The notes beneath the pieces were generated by a model. The model searched no databases, was not told the origin of the DNA, and saw only the letters and a program-made list of their open reading frames with translations. Position numbers and translations under genes: made by a program. This document shows, piece after piece, positions 46,849 to 55,822 of a stretch of 64,000 bases of DNA; position 1 is the stretch's first letter, and each line of letters starts with the position of its first letter. Source of the stretch: SAR324 cluster bacterium (lineage in GTDB: Bacteria; SAR324; NAC60-12); NCBI GenBank assembly GCA_028281495.1, contig JANQJU010000043.1, positions 1-64,000 on the forward strand, given 5' to 3'.

Positions 46849-47890
46849 AACCAACCTCATCGATACCGATTTCAAGCAGTGGAAGGAAAAATTTGAGCGT
46901 CAGCAAGACACGTTTTTTGAGAAAATCGAACGTTTGCTCGATGCGAATGACGCAACGTCTGCAAAAGAACTGCTTGAACAGCGATATCATAAGGTTCAAG
47001 CCATTGCCAAACGGAGCCGGACCCGAAAAACTGCTTACTACGAAGCGGATCTGGAAGAAACCCAAGGCTATTTGTTACTGGCACAGTCCAAGCTGGGTTT
47101 AGATGTTCAAGCTGATTTGAAGGTGCTCAAACAGGAACGCCCTGAAGATCCCTTCATCCAACGTATTGAAGCCTCTTCCGAATACCAAGCCGTGCAAGGA
47201 GGACAGGGTCGTTGTGATTTGGTTATCGTGTTTGATGCGACGGGGTCACAAGTTCCGCATTGGGACGTGATGCAGGCCGGAATCAATCATTTGATTGATC
47301 ATGTGACTCAATTTTCAGGTGGGATTCGAATCGGCATTGTCGCTTACCGTGATTATTGTGATGTCCGGCATGGCAAGTTGGTAGAGATTCAATCCTTTAC
47401 AAATGATGCGCAACAGCTGACTCGGTTTGCGGCGAGTGTCGAATGTTATGGGGGCGGAGGCAATGGAGGTGAAGCGGTAGAAGTGGGACTTCATGAGGCG
47501 GTGCGTTTGCTACACGAATCCGAAGCCTCGAAAAGAATTGTGGTGCTGATTGGTGATGAGCCTGCTCATGGTGTGATGAATTGTATTCACAAAGATCTCA
47601 ACTACAAAACCGAAACGGCCGCAATCCGGAAAATGAAAGTACCTATTTATACGGTATGTACGCTCGATTATAATCACCGTATCGTACGGGAACACTATCA
47701 GTGGTATGCTTCTCAAACCGGAGGTCGCGCTTTGCTCCTTGGGAATATCCGAGATCTCCACGACATTCTGACTCTGATCATCGGCAAAGAAACTGGCAAT
47801 CTTCATACCGCACAACGCCTGCTCTTCGAACACACTTCTGATTCCGAAAAACAAAAACGGCTTCATGACTACCGGAGGCTATTGGAATAA
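46841..47890 (+). CDS. von Willebrand factor A domain protein (VWKA-like)
   Basis: This 349-residue protein has a helical N-terminal part (about 1-115). The VWA domain (about 125-310) has the metal-ion-dependent adhesion site D-x-T-G-S at 132-136 (VFDATGSQVP), GIVAYRDYCD, and GGGGNGGEAVEVGL. The domain resembles that of alpha-kinase-linked VWA proteins, but the kinase is absent. There is no signal peptide, so it should be cytoplasmic. The ATG at 46841 has GGAGGGG upstream and overlaps the J-protein gene; a start at 46748 is rejected. Co-translation with the J protein points to a chaperone-coupled complex. Confidence 0.8.
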   Translation: MPETNLIDTDFKQWKEKFERQQDTFFEKIERLLDANDATSAKELLEQRYHKVQAIAKRSRTRKTAYYEADLEETQGYLLLAQSKLGLDVQADLKVLKQERPEDPFIQRIEASSEYQAVQGGQGRCDLVIVFDATGSQVPHWDVMQAGINHLIDHVTQFSGGIRIGIVAYRDYCDVRHGKLVEIQSFTNDAQQLTRFAASVECYGGGGNGGEAVEVGLHEAVRLLHESEASKRIVVLIGDEPAHGVMNCIHKDLNYKTETAAIRKMKVPIYTVCTLDYNHRIVREHYQWYASQTGGRALLLGNIRDLHDILTLIIGKETGNLHTAQRLLFEHTSDSEKQKRLHDYRRLLE

Positions 47891-47893
47891 CAG

Positions 47894-47942
47894 CCTTAAG
47901 CTGGAACCTACTCTGAGGTGTCATCTGTAGGTGGGCTTAAGG
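47894..47942. terminator. nested bidirectional hairpin between convergent genes
   Basis: CCTTAAGC at 47894-47901 pairs with GCTTAAGG at 47935-47942. Inside it, ACCTAC (47906-47911) pairs with GTAGGT (47927-47932). It sits between the ends of the VWA gene and the beta-propeller gene and could terminate either, although neither side has a T tract. Confidence 0.5.
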
Positions 47943-47951
47943 GTCTCGCGC

Positions 47952-48926
47952 TTATTGACCCAAATGGAATCGAATGAATCCTCCCAAATTATTTTTATCT
48001 TCGAATTGACCAAAAAATGTTGCCAGATACAGTCCTTCATCGGGCCAGCTAAACATGCCATAAGGAACACCCAGGCCTTGGTAATTGGGCGGTGCGATTT
48101 CTTGAAGAGTTGGTTTTCCTTCGATCCCACCCATGATCGTAGTTAACGCAAAGAAGCCAAAAAGAATTTTCTGATCAACTACCATCATTCCGGTTGTGTT
48201 CGATTGAGGAGTGGGGAGGATTTCTTGGATGCGTCCTGATGCAAAATCCGTGATTTTGATAATATTGGCTCCCACTCCAGGATTGATCCCTTCCCGTTGT
48301 TCATAACTATTAGAAGCCCAGACAGCCCCCTCACGGCAGACCAGTTCCCGAATATAGCCGATCTTTTTGTCGTGGTCTGCAAACACTTGCCAATCTTTAC
48401 CTTGCATATCTTTGAATCGGACTAGCCGAGAGTTGAGAGAATCTCCCACATAAATCCATCCATCGGTGTCCACACAAATGCCGTGTGGTGCACGAAACCC
48501 AGGGTCGAATCCGGAGAATTCCTTCCATCCGGTGCCATCCAATTCTTTGATTTCAATGATAGATTGTCCCCAACCATTGCTAATCAACAATGTGTTCCAC
48601 GGGGAAATTGACAAGAAGTGGGGGCTTCCTAAAGACTTATTGATCGACTTGGGGTCAAAATGGCGGAAGTTATAAAATTTCAAATCATCAAAGATGGCGA
48701 GCCGCCCTGTGTTCAATTCGGCCACCACAAATTTATTTTTATAGCGGATGATATCAGCGGGGTTTTTGAGTTCAGGATGGCGGTAGGTGTGTGTGATCTG
48801 CACCTGCAGCTCGTTTTGGGATGGCGAAGTGGTAGACTGGGCCTTTGTGTGCTGGATGCTGACCCCGAAAAAAAGCAGGCCAACCCAGCATACAGAATAG
48901 CATAAGCGAAGTATCGATTTGATCAT
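47952..48926 (-). CDS. secreted NHL-type beta-propeller protein
   Basis: This 324-residue exported protein has a Sec signal peptide (about 1-29, ending KAQ). The mature part has repeating NHL/SMP-30-like blades, such as FRAPHGICVDTDGWIYVGDSLN and LGSPHFLSISPWNTLLISN. I cannot name a substrate; the class includes ligand-binding and lactonase-like propellers. The start overlaps the stop of the PhoX-like gene (ATGA), so the two secreted proteins are co-translated and probably act together in the periplasm. Confidence 0.78.
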   Translation of the reverse strand: MIKSILRLCYSVCWVGLLFFGVSIQHTKAQSTTSPSQNELQVQITHTYRHPELKNPADIIRYKNKFVVAELNTGRLAIFDDLKFYNFRHFDPKSINKSLGSPHFLSISPWNTLLISNGWGQSIIEIKELDGTGWKEFSGFDPGFRAPHGICVDTDGWIYVGDSLNSRLVRFKDMQGKDWQVFADHDKKIGYIRELVCREGAVWASNSYEQREGINPGVGANIIKITDFASGRIQEILPTPQSNTTGMMVVDQKILFGFFALTTIMGGIEGKPTLQEIAPPNYQGLGVPYGMFSWPDEGLYLATFFGQFEDKNNLGGFIRFHLGQ

Positions 48927-50302
48927 ATGATGGGTCTCAGCTGATCCCAAGAGCCTTGAATGGCGACGGTAGCGCCGACATCTTGTAGATTAACAAATAG
49001 GGTTTGACCATCTGGTGAAAAACAGGGGCCGGTCCATTCACTCAATTCAGTAGTAGCGATTTCATACAATTTCCCTTTTGGGGTCAATCCTAAAATACGA
49101 TTGGTACCCACGCCTCGATCTTCACAAATCACAACGTCTCCCCAGCGGTTGGCAGTCAGATTGTCGGGATTGATCAAAGACTGATCGGTGGATTCATAGA
49201 CCAATTCGATCGTACCATTTTCCAAATCTTTAGGCACATAACGGAAAATTTGCCCATATCCTTTACTGCCGCCGCTCGTGCAGGAAAAATAGATACCGTC
49301 TTCTTGAGCCCATAACCCTTCACCACGGACAAAAATAGCAGCACCGCGTTCTTGACCTTGTTGGTGAACAGTTTCCAATACGGGATCCGGTACGGGAATA
49401 TCCACCCATTGGCAGGGCAATTGTTTCCCTATTTCCATTTTTTGTTGGGTGGTGTGGAATCGATCTGCTTCTAAAATTTTTAAAGCTTGGAGTTGTCCCC
49501 CCTGATGCAATTGTGCTTTGCGGTTGGGAATAAATCGGTAGAAACAACTACTGCCACTATCTTCGGTTTGGTAGACAATCCCGGTCAACCGGTCTACTCC
49601 TACAGCTTCGTGTCGAAAGTGTCCCATTTCCACTAGGGGCATGACCTTTTGAAGCGAAGTAGCATAGGGGTTCACCTCAAACGCATACCCATGTTTCTGA
49701 GTGATCAACCCATCGATTGCTTCCCCTCCTGGGGTTCCAGGAGGTAAAGAAAAGATTTCCTCACAAGTGATCCAAGTTCCCCATGGTGTGGGACCCCCCG
49801 CACAATTTCGATGGGTGCCTGTAAGGCTCACGCGTTGGTCCAAAACTTTAAGATCTGGTCCGACCACCAAGGAAGTCGTTCCCCCAATACAATTCGGATC
49901 ATAAGCCAATTCTGGGAAAGGAGACGGTTGTCCTGATACAGGACTGATTTCGTGGTTCCGCACTAGGATCACGTTGCCGTTTTTTCCCGGAAAACATCCC
50001 ATCCCGTCCGGCAAGATGGGTACAGGCACACCATCGTTCATTGGCTCACCTCGGCGGGAAAGCACTTGATAACTTAGTCCCTGAGCAACCGTACAAAGAG
50101 CTTGGGATGCCTCGTCCTTTTGGCGTTGAGGCGACCCCAGAGAGCCTGATTCCGGTTGTTCTTGCTGCTCTGTTCGAATGCACCCTGTCAAATGCTGCAG
50201 CGTGCTTGCTAATGTCATCGCAGTTCCCATCTGGACGGTTCCCGTAAGGAATTTTCTACGATTGATTTGGCGCTGCGATCTTTTATGCCATTTTGTATTC
50301 AT
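48923..50302 (-). CDS. PhoX-like (DUF839) Tat-exported protein
   Basis: This 459-residue protein has a twin-arginine signal (Arg15-Arg16 in NRRKFLTG). A lipobox-like LTGC at Cys41 follows, so it may be a Tat-exported lipoprotein. The body is the DUF839 / PhoX propeller: NCAGGPTPWGTWITCEE, GHFRHEAVGVD, GIVYQTEDSG and SCTSGGSKGYGQIF. PhoX enzymes are calcium- and iron-dependent alkaline phosphatases, and many DUF839 members are of unproven activity. The ATG at 50302 begins the Tat signal; the frame is open from 50392. A propeller protein is coupled downstream. Confidence 0.85.
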   Translation of the reverse strand: MNTKWHKRSQRQINRRKFLTGTVQMGTAMTLASTLQHLTGCIRTEQQEQPESGSLGSPQRQKDEASQALCTVAQGLSYQVLSRRGEPMNDGVPVPILPDGMGCFPGKNGNVILVRNHEISPVSGQPSPFPELAYDPNCIGGTTSLVVGPDLKVLDQRVSLTGTHRNCAGGPTPWGTWITCEEIFSLPPGTPGGEAIDGLITQKHGYAFEVNPYATSLQKVMPLVEMGHFRHEAVGVDRLTGIVYQTEDSGSSCFYRFIPNRKAQLHQGGQLQALKILEADRFHTTQQKMEIGKQLPCQWVDIPVPDPVLETVHQQGQERGAAIFVRGEGLWAQEDGIYFSCTSGGSKGYGQIFRYVPKDLENGTIELVYESTDQSLINPDNLTANRWGDVVICEDRGVGTNRILGLTPKGKLYEIATTELSEWTGPCFSPDGQTLFVNLQDVGATVAIQGSWDQLRPII

Positions 50303-50639
50303 ATTAAGTTTCGTCTTTGAGGTGAAGATCAAGATAGGTGTGCTGCCTGAAACACAAAAATCATGACCGATTGCGGGAATCTGAGAACACAAATCGCTTA
50401 ATATTCAATAAACGTGATCTACTTCAGAATAACGTTTCTGAAGCACAGTTGCCAGATGAACCAGAGTTCCAAAAGTACCTCTCAAAGGCCGTTGTGAAGA
50501 GCGCTAAATCACTTCGAATTTCTTCCAAGTGAAAGTCCAAACGAATCGAGGTACAGAAAAACAGAAATCTTGGACGAAGTTTGGGAAAGCGGAGTAAGGA
50601 AGGGAGTGGGCTTGAGGGGAAATGACCCACTTCGAAATA
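50303..50639. other. intergenic region, no gene seen
   Basis: This region lies between the start of the PhoX-like gene and the end of the STAS gene, both on the minus strand. Short open frames here lack ribosome sites and family signals. It should hold the promoter of the PhoX-like gene, but I see no clear -35/-10 pair or hairpin. Confidence 0.5.
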
Positions 50640-51074
50640 TTAGATTGCTGGCTGAGAGTTGACGTTGAACGTATTTGCAAAAGCCGGTCGGGTGGTCCAA
50701 TAGACTGTTTCGGGTTCTGCAACCCATTTCACTTGGGGTTCCAAGTGGTCGGCAGCGGATTGAACATCAGGAAAATCCATCAAGATTTTATCCAATTGGG
50801 TGATCTTCAAAATTTCCCGATTTTCTTCTGTCAGGTGGCATAGTACCGCTTCAAGCCCTTGTGCTTTGAGTTGTTTCACTAGGCAAACCAGCCATCCCAG
50901 TTCCACCGCATGGAATACACCAGAGTGAGAACAGTCAATGACAATGCCAGTGACATGATCGTATTGATTCAAAAAGGCCAATTCTTGTTGTGGGGTGAAG
51001 ATTTCTCCTGGAAGGATGTTTCCGTGGAATTCCAAAATACAGATGCTGTCTGCGACATGATATTCGATTTTCAT
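50640..51074 (-). CDS. STAS-domain protein (anti-sigma antagonist-like)
   Basis: This 144-residue protein has a STAS fold (about 1-105): a first strand SICILEFHGNI, then VIDCSHSGVFHAVELGWLV at the position where antagonists carry the phosphorylated serine. The C-terminal 35 residues are extra. Such proteins bind RsbW-type kinases; an RsbW-like output domain is present at 12.9 kb, but pairing is unproven. An AAGGAGA site precedes the ATG. It is transcribed alone, away from the low-complexity gene on the plus strand. Confidence 0.78.
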   Translation of the reverse strand: MKIEYHVADSICILEFHGNILPGEIFTPQQELAFLNQYDHVTGIVIDCSHSGVFHAVELGWLVCLVKQLKAQGLEAVLCHLTEENREILKITQLDKILMDFPDVQSAADHLEPQVKWVAEPETVYWTTRPAFANTFNVNSQPAI

Positions 51075-51313
51075 ACGGTCTCCTTATTGAGTGGGTTGTC
51101 ACGAAAAGGATTCGGTCGCCTGAGTAATGCAGCATTGGTGCCGTATTTTCTAAAAAAGGTTCCAATCAGTTTCACTCTAATTTTTGGTCTGATTATTGTA
51201 TTCCTTTTTCCATGCGACATGGATGAGTTGTAAATATTTTGATGGTATTTAGAGACAATGGACTCAGGGGATTTTAATAAAAATTCCAAAACCCCGTTCA
51301 ATGAAAGGATCCC

Positions 51314-51982
51314 ATGCAAGTGCAAAACTCTGCGGTTCCCACGACGATGGAACGCCCCAATTCAGCGGCAAATAAAGAAGTTCATTCTGGGAAAGCTGAG
51401 AAAGCGGGCCATCCCTCAGCCGGGGCCGAAAAAGCGGAACAATCTGCCGGAAAAGCGAAAACTGAAAACACGTCTTCCTATCTCAAAGTGCTCTCTCGGT
51501 TGGAAAATATGCTAGAGAAAGAGGATATGCCGGAAAAGGCTTTGGAGGTGTTTGCTAATGCCGTGAAAAAGCGATTGGATGATGCAAAAGAGCCTGACAA
51601 AAAAGGCGTGATCAATCTACCGGAAGCGAAAGCGTTGGAATTGGAAAAATTAGATCAAGTCCCTGAGAAAATACAGGAAAGTTTGAAAAATAAGGAAGGA
51701 TCAGAAAAACTTCTAAGTCTGTTGAAACACCCAAAATTTGTGGAGCTGATGAAAGATCCTCAAGAACAAGCTCCTAAAACCTATGGTCCTCAAGGTCAAC
51801 CCGCTGCCAATAAAGCGAAAGCCGCTGTTCCAAATCAAGGTGCTGAGATTGCCAACAGTAATGCTGCTCCCAATCCTGCAATGGCAAAGTTGAAAGCCAT
51901 GCAAGCCAATGCTGCACAACAAGTAGCAGCACAAAATGCGGCTTCTGCCACACCAGTCAAACAGACTATTGCCGCAGCTTAA
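51314..51982 (+). CDS. low-complexity Ala/Lys-rich protein of unknown function
   Basis: This 222-residue soluble protein has a disordered, Ala/Lys/Glu-rich N-terminus (about 1-50, with EKAG/EKAE repeats). A charged helical middle (about 55-155, LSRLENMLEKEDMPEKALEVF) is followed by an Ala/Gln/Asn-rich disordered tail. No known family is visible. AAAGGA lies upstream of the ATG. It is followed by the convergent bactofilin gene 31 bp away. Function is unknown; the helical core could be a small adaptor. Confidence 0.65.
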   Translation: MQVQNSAVPTTMERPNSAANKEVHSGKAEKAGHPSAGAEKAEQSAGKAKTENTSSYLKVLSRLENMLEKEDMPEKALEVFANAVKKRLDDAKEPDKKGVINLPEAKALELEKLDQVPEKIQESLKNKEGSEKLLSLLKHPKFVELMKDPQEQAPKTYGPQGQPAANKAKAAVPNQGAEIANSNAAPNPAMAKLKAMQANAAQQVAAQNAASATPVKQTIAAA

Positions 51983-52013
51983 TCAATGCAAATGAATCAT
52001 ATCTGGGCTTGAA

Positions 52014-52367
52014 TCAAACGTCCTTCTTTGGTTTTGGGGAGGACGGCTCCGGATGAAATCCCCCTTCTAAAAATCCCCCTCGTGCAATCGAAACACCACC
52101 TGGTGGTGTGTAGACCTCTCCTTTGATCCGTCCATTGGCGAGAATGGAGACCTTATCGGAGGAAACCAGATCTCCTTGGACATCACCATTGATCACCATG
52201 GTGTGAGCGCGAATCGGTCCTTTGATTTGGGCTGGAGTTCCTACTGTGACACTATTTTTTCCTTCAATCGACCCTTTCAAGTTTCCATCAATACGTATGG
52301 GACCTTCGCACAGGATCGTCCCTTCAATTTCCACATCGGATGCGACATAGCTTAAATTTTCTTTCAT
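52014..52367 (-). CDS. bactofilin, polymer-forming cytoskeletal protein
   Basis: This 117-residue protein consists of a bactofilin beta-helix core (about 12-95): IEGTILCEGPIRIDGNLKG, IKGPIRAHTMVINGDVQGD and ILANGRIKGEV. A proline-rich tail follows. Bactofilins polymerise without nucleotides into filaments that organise cell shape, stalks, polar proteins or chromosome arms. Size is typical. A GGAGAG site precedes the ATG. It is divergent from the PilZ-REC gene. Confidence 0.93.
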   Translation of the reverse strand: MKENLSYVASDVEIEGTILCEGPIRIDGNLKGSIEGKNSVTVGTPAQIKGPIRAHTMVINGDVQGDLVSSDKVSILANGRIKGEVYTPPGGVSIARGGFLEGGFHPEPSSPKPKKDV

Positions 52368-52530
52368 GGCTCTCCTTTTGCCAATTCAGTAGAAATTCGC
52401 CACTTCTTGCAATCTCACTCACAGCTTGCCTAGATATTGCAAAAAAAGTTAAATGTACTTTAAACTACAAGTGTTTTACTTTTGTTTGAGGATTGTTATA
52501 GAGGGATGGAATCTTCTGAAATTGCATTCC

Positions 52531-52558
52531 TTTAGAAATACCCGACAACAGATATAAT
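52531..52558 (+). promoter_or_regulatory. candidate promoter of the PilZ-REC gene
   Basis: TATAAT at 52553-52558 is a perfect -10 box. TTTAGA at 52531-52536, 16 bp upstream, is a weak -35. The gene starts at 52574, so the leader would be very short. Confidence 0.3.
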
Positions 52559-52573
52559 AATCGAGCTGAAGTC

Positions 52574-53794
52574 ATGTCAAATTCTCCGGAAAAGCGCATC
52601 ACCCATCGAATTCCTTTAGAGACTTTTTCCCAGATCAGCATTGCAGGCACTACCACAGAAGCCAATGCGGTCGACCTTTCTATCCAAGGATTACGCATTC
52701 GAACAGAAATGTACGTGCGGAATCACACCAAACTAAATCTTACTTTATTTAACGGTGCTATTCAGTGCAAGGCTCAAGTATGTTGGGTGTCTCCCCAAGA
52801 AGATCATTTCGAAGTCGGCTTAGAACTGGATTATACTCATGATGTGGTATTAATGGACCTAGTTTCACAACTTCCCAAAGCTCCAGAGGAACTGCGAATT
52901 CTTTTTGCCACTCCCACTCAATTATTAGCCGATTCGGTCTCTTTGTATTTGAGTTTAGCGGATGTTCAAATCACAGCTGTCACTTCCGTTAGCGAAACGT
53001 TGGAAGCCCTTTCCCAGGAAGAATCTTGGGATTTGATGGTATTGGATGATGCCATTGGTGATGTCCCTACCCTTCAGAAGGCGGTTGCCCAGAAGCCAGA
53101 ATTGGCTTCATTACCGATCATGGCACTTGCTCAGCACTTAACGAAAACCTTATTGCATTTCCGCTTCTCACAGATCTTCTTTGAAGTCTTCACCAAACCG
53201 ATTGATGTGCAAGATCTGATGTTACGTGCCGTTACATTGATTTTACAATCCACACGCTACATCCAAGTCGAGCGTCATCTGCGTAAAGCCGAACAACAAC
53301 TTGCCAGTGTTCAGAAGTCAGCTGATTTCCAAGTCCAAGAAATGATGACCATGTTGAATCAGGTCATGCAACAGTCCGAAACTTTGGGGCAACTGATTCA
53401 AATGCAAGAATCCATCATGGCAGAAGAGACGATAGAAGGCGTGATCCAGGCCTCACAAAAATGGGCTTTGGAAAATCTCAATGCGACGGTAGAGATTTGG
53501 TATTATGAAGAAGATATTCTAGAAGTGTTAGGAAAACACCCATTAGAACACTCCGAATGGACTCTAGAACAACGCCGTGAGAACATACAAAATTTCCTTC
53601 AACAGACTCTCAATATCATCCACGAAGAGGTCGTTTTAATCCGCAAAAACGAATACATTCTGGAACTTCTTACCGCCTTTCCCGGCACTGACATCATTGA
53701 TGGTTTAACTTTTTTCATGAAGGTTATCGCCATTGTGCTTCAGAACAAATTTCAAGAACTCGCACTTCAAGAACGCCAAGCACCGCCGCAGTAG
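52574..53794 (+). CDS. PilZ domain plus degenerate receiver protein
   Basis: This 406-residue cytoplasmic protein has an N-terminal PilZ domain (about 5-105) with the c-di-GMP motifs RITHR (Arg8 and Arg12) and DLSIQG. A receiver-like domain follows (about 110-230), with ELRILFATP, LMVLDDAIG and EVFTKPID. It keeps the phospho-aspartate-like DD and the FTKP lysine but lacks the usual acidic pocket. The C-terminal helical part (about 235-406) holds a coiled coil and I do not recognise it. It probably reads c-di-GMP; phosphorylation is doubtful. It stands alone. Confidence 0.82.
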   Translation: MSNSPEKRITHRIPLETFSQISIAGTTTEANAVDLSIQGLRIRTEMYVRNHTKLNLTLFNGAIQCKAQVCWVSPQEDHFEVGLELDYTHDVVLMDLVSQLPKAPEELRILFATPTQLLADSVSLYLSLADVQITAVTSVSETLEALSQEESWDLMVLDDAIGDVPTLQKAVAQKPELASLPIMALAQHLTKTLLHFRFSQIFFEVFTKPIDVQDLMLRAVTLILQSTRYIQVERHLRKAEQQLASVQKSADFQVQEMMTMLNQVMQQSETLGQLIQMQESIMAEETIEGVIQASQKWALENLNATVEIWYYEEDILEVLGKHPLEHSEWTLEQRRENIQNFLQQTLNIIHEEVVLIRKNEYILELLTAFPGTDIIDGLTFFMKVIAIVLQNKFQELALQERQAPPQ

Positions 53795-53989
53795 TTTCTT
53801 CCATTTTCCTCTCGATCCGTTTCTAGGCTATTTTGGCCATTTTCTTGCAAATCTCTATTAGACGCTTCATCCAATCCTTTGCGAAGTGTTCCCTTGTCAA
53901 TCACGTTATTGGCTGGAAACTCTGTCGCAATCCGTACGGAAGAGGCAACCGTCTGGGATATTTTGAGACGTTATTGAATAGGAGAAAGC

Positions 53990-54511
53990 ATGACAGCGGA
54001 TCGAATCGAAGTAGTTGACGGAGACATCACCCAGCAAACAGTCGAAGCTATTGTGAATGCAGCCAATAATTCCCTACTTGGAGGTGGGGGAGTGGATGGG
54101 GCAATCCATCGGGCTGCTGGCCCTGAATTACTTGAAGAATGCCGGACATTGAATGGCTGTGCTACTGGAGAAGCCAAGATCACTCGTGGATATCGGCTGC
54201 ATGCTTCATGGGTGATTCATACGGTCGGCCCTGTTTGGCATGGAGGCAATCAGTCCGAACCGGAACTCCTCGCTTCTTGTTATCGAAACAGTTTAGAGCT
54301 TGCTGCTGAAAACAACATTGCCTCGATTGCCTTTCCGTCGATCAGCACTGGGGTTTACGGTTATCCTATTGAACTGGCATCAGAGATCGCCATGAGCGAA
54401 ACCAAACGTTTTCTGGATCGCAATACCAGCCTGAAAAAGGTCGTTTTTGTATGCTTCGGAAATCGTGATTACCAATGTTACCTCAACACTATTCCCAAGA
54501 TCTTTGGGTAA
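53990..54511 (+). CDS. macrodomain protein, O-acetyl-ADP-ribose deacetylase-like
   Basis: This 173-residue single macrodomain has GDITQQTVEAIVNAANNSLLGG with the conserved asparagine, the GGGVDGAIHRAAG loop, and the FPSISTGVYGYP motif. The MacroD/YmdB class removes ADP-ribose from proteins or deacetylates O-acetyl-ADP-ribose, and YmdB also regulates RNase III. It is cytoplasmic. An AGGAGAAA site precedes the ATG. The last codons, CCC AAG ATC TTT GGG, form the first copy of a palindromic tandem repeat that runs on to the porin gene. Confidence 0.94.
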   Translation: MTADRIEVVDGDITQQTVEAIVNAANNSLLGGGGVDGAIHRAAGPELLEECRTLNGCATGEAKITRGYRLHASWVIHTVGPVWHGGNQSEPELLASCYRNSLELAAENNIASIAFPSISTGVYGYPIELASEIAMSETKRFLDRNTSLKKVVFVCFGNRDYQCYLNTIPKIFG

Positions 54512-54582
54512 ATTGATCACCCCAATCTTTGGGCACACCCGTTTCCCAACCTGTGGGGCGCAACAGTTCCCAGATCTATGGG
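54494..54582. repeat. four imperfect palindromic repeats, about 25 bp apart, from macrodomain stop to porin start
   Basis: CCCAAGATCTTTGGG (54494-54508), CCCCAATCTTTGGG (54520-54533), CCCAACCTGTGGGG (54545-54558) and CCCAGATCTATGGG (54569-54582) are spaced about 24-26 bp. The first is coding (end of the macrodomain gene), and the last touches the porin ribosome site. Each can form a small hairpin or be bound by a dimer. Confidence 0.8.
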
Positions 54583-54589
54583 GGAAACG

Positions 54590-55714
54590 ATGAGTATGGA
54601 GCAAATCAAAATGCGTGGAGTATGGCTAAAGATTGTCCGGTTTGGATTAGGGCTGAGTCTGCTATTGCCCTTTGTAGCAGAGGCACAAATGCCTGTTCCT
54701 ACCATCCGCCCCGAATTCCGCACGGATCTGGAATGGAACGATAACAACAACGAGACCGACCCCAATCTTTCTCGACCCCGGTTATTGTTTCGAGTGCAGC
54801 GAGCACACCTAAATATTCAAGGGAATATCACTCCAGATTTGGATTATCGTTTGCGAGTTCAGTGGAATCAAGATTTTGAACCGGATGCCGACAACACAGG
54901 GCCGGGGCTTGAATATTGGTATGTTCGCCAACAGGTGAGTGACGGCATCCAAGTTCGGCTTGGCAAACATTTCATCCTACAAGGGGGGCGTGAGAGTGCA
55001 CATAATCCCATTGATGTGTTTGGCTATTCCACCGTTGGAGAAACCGTTCAAGAATTCTATGAAGTGGGAGCGAGTGCTTTTGTCAATTTAGGAACGTTTG
55101 CGGAAGGTTTTCAAGACCACACGTTGATTGTCCAAGTTTTTAATCAAGTTCCGGGGGGGACTGAAAATCAATTTGCATTGACCACAAATATCGCTTGGTA
55201 TGGAGTCGTTGCTGATGGGTTAGTCGAACCTATTGTGCAATTTGGTGTGTTTCCCCACGTGCAGGAACGCGAAGAAGACGCCTTGACAGGTAAACGGGTC
55301 CTCAAACAGGAAGAATATTCCGAGACTTTCCTTTCCTTAGGGGCCTTAGTGAATCTGGATTTTGCCACTTTAGAACTCGATCTGCTGTCCCACAATCGGG
55401 ATTCTTTCCAATCCCGGAATGCCTCTGGCACCATCACCGAAACGGAATCACAAGATAACACCTCTCTCATTGTTTTCGCCCAAACAGACAACGGCAGTTA
55501 CCGACCCTTTGTCAAATGGATCAATGACACCGTGAAAATAGGAGACAGCAATTCGGATGACCTCAATACGTTTCAAATCGGAGCCGAATACTTCCCCCAA
55601 ATGCAATACATGCTTTACCGTCTACATGGATTGGTTAGCTATGAGGAAAAGCAAGAAGGGGGCAATGAGTATGAAGAATTAGGGATCAATATTGGCTTGA
55701 GTGCTCGGCTGTAG
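54590..55714 (+). CDS. outer-membrane porin (OprP/OprO-like)
   Basis: This 374-residue protein has a Sec signal peptide (ending VAEA) and then an extended beta-barrel pattern: FRVQRAHLNIQGNI, LDYRLRVQWNQDFEP, VRLGKHFILQGGRES and a C-terminal LGINIGLSARL ending. It matches the phosphate-selective porin O/P group; selectivity is not visible in the sequence. I prefer ATG 54590 because it follows GGGGGAA; an ATG at 54578 lies inside the repeat. The ECF sigma and anti-sigma genes follow on the same strand and could report envelope stress. Confidence 0.8.
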   Translation: MSMEQIKMRGVWLKIVRFGLGLSLLLPFVAEAQMPVPTIRPEFRTDLEWNDNNNETDPNLSRPRLLFRVQRAHLNIQGNITPDLDYRLRVQWNQDFEPDADNTGPGLEYWYVRQQVSDGIQVRLGKHFILQGGRESAHNPIDVFGYSTVGETVQEFYEVGASAFVNLGTFAEGFQDHTLIVQVFNQVPGGTENQFALTTNIAWYGVVADGLVEPIVQFGVFPHVQEREEDALTGKRVLKQEEYSETFLSLGALVNLDFATLELDLLSHNRDSFQSRNASGTITETESQDNTSLIVFAQTDNGSYRPFVKWINDTVKIGDSNSDDLNTFQIGAEYFPQMQYMLYRLHGLVSYEEKQEGGNEYEELGINIGLSARL

Positions 55715-55822
55715 TGTAATTTTGGTTTGAAAGCCGCTTTAAAAATTTGCTATAGCAACCCCTAATTGTGTTTACCCTTCCTGTGAACATACCACTGCGT
55801 TTTTCAGATTGTCCTCCAATTC

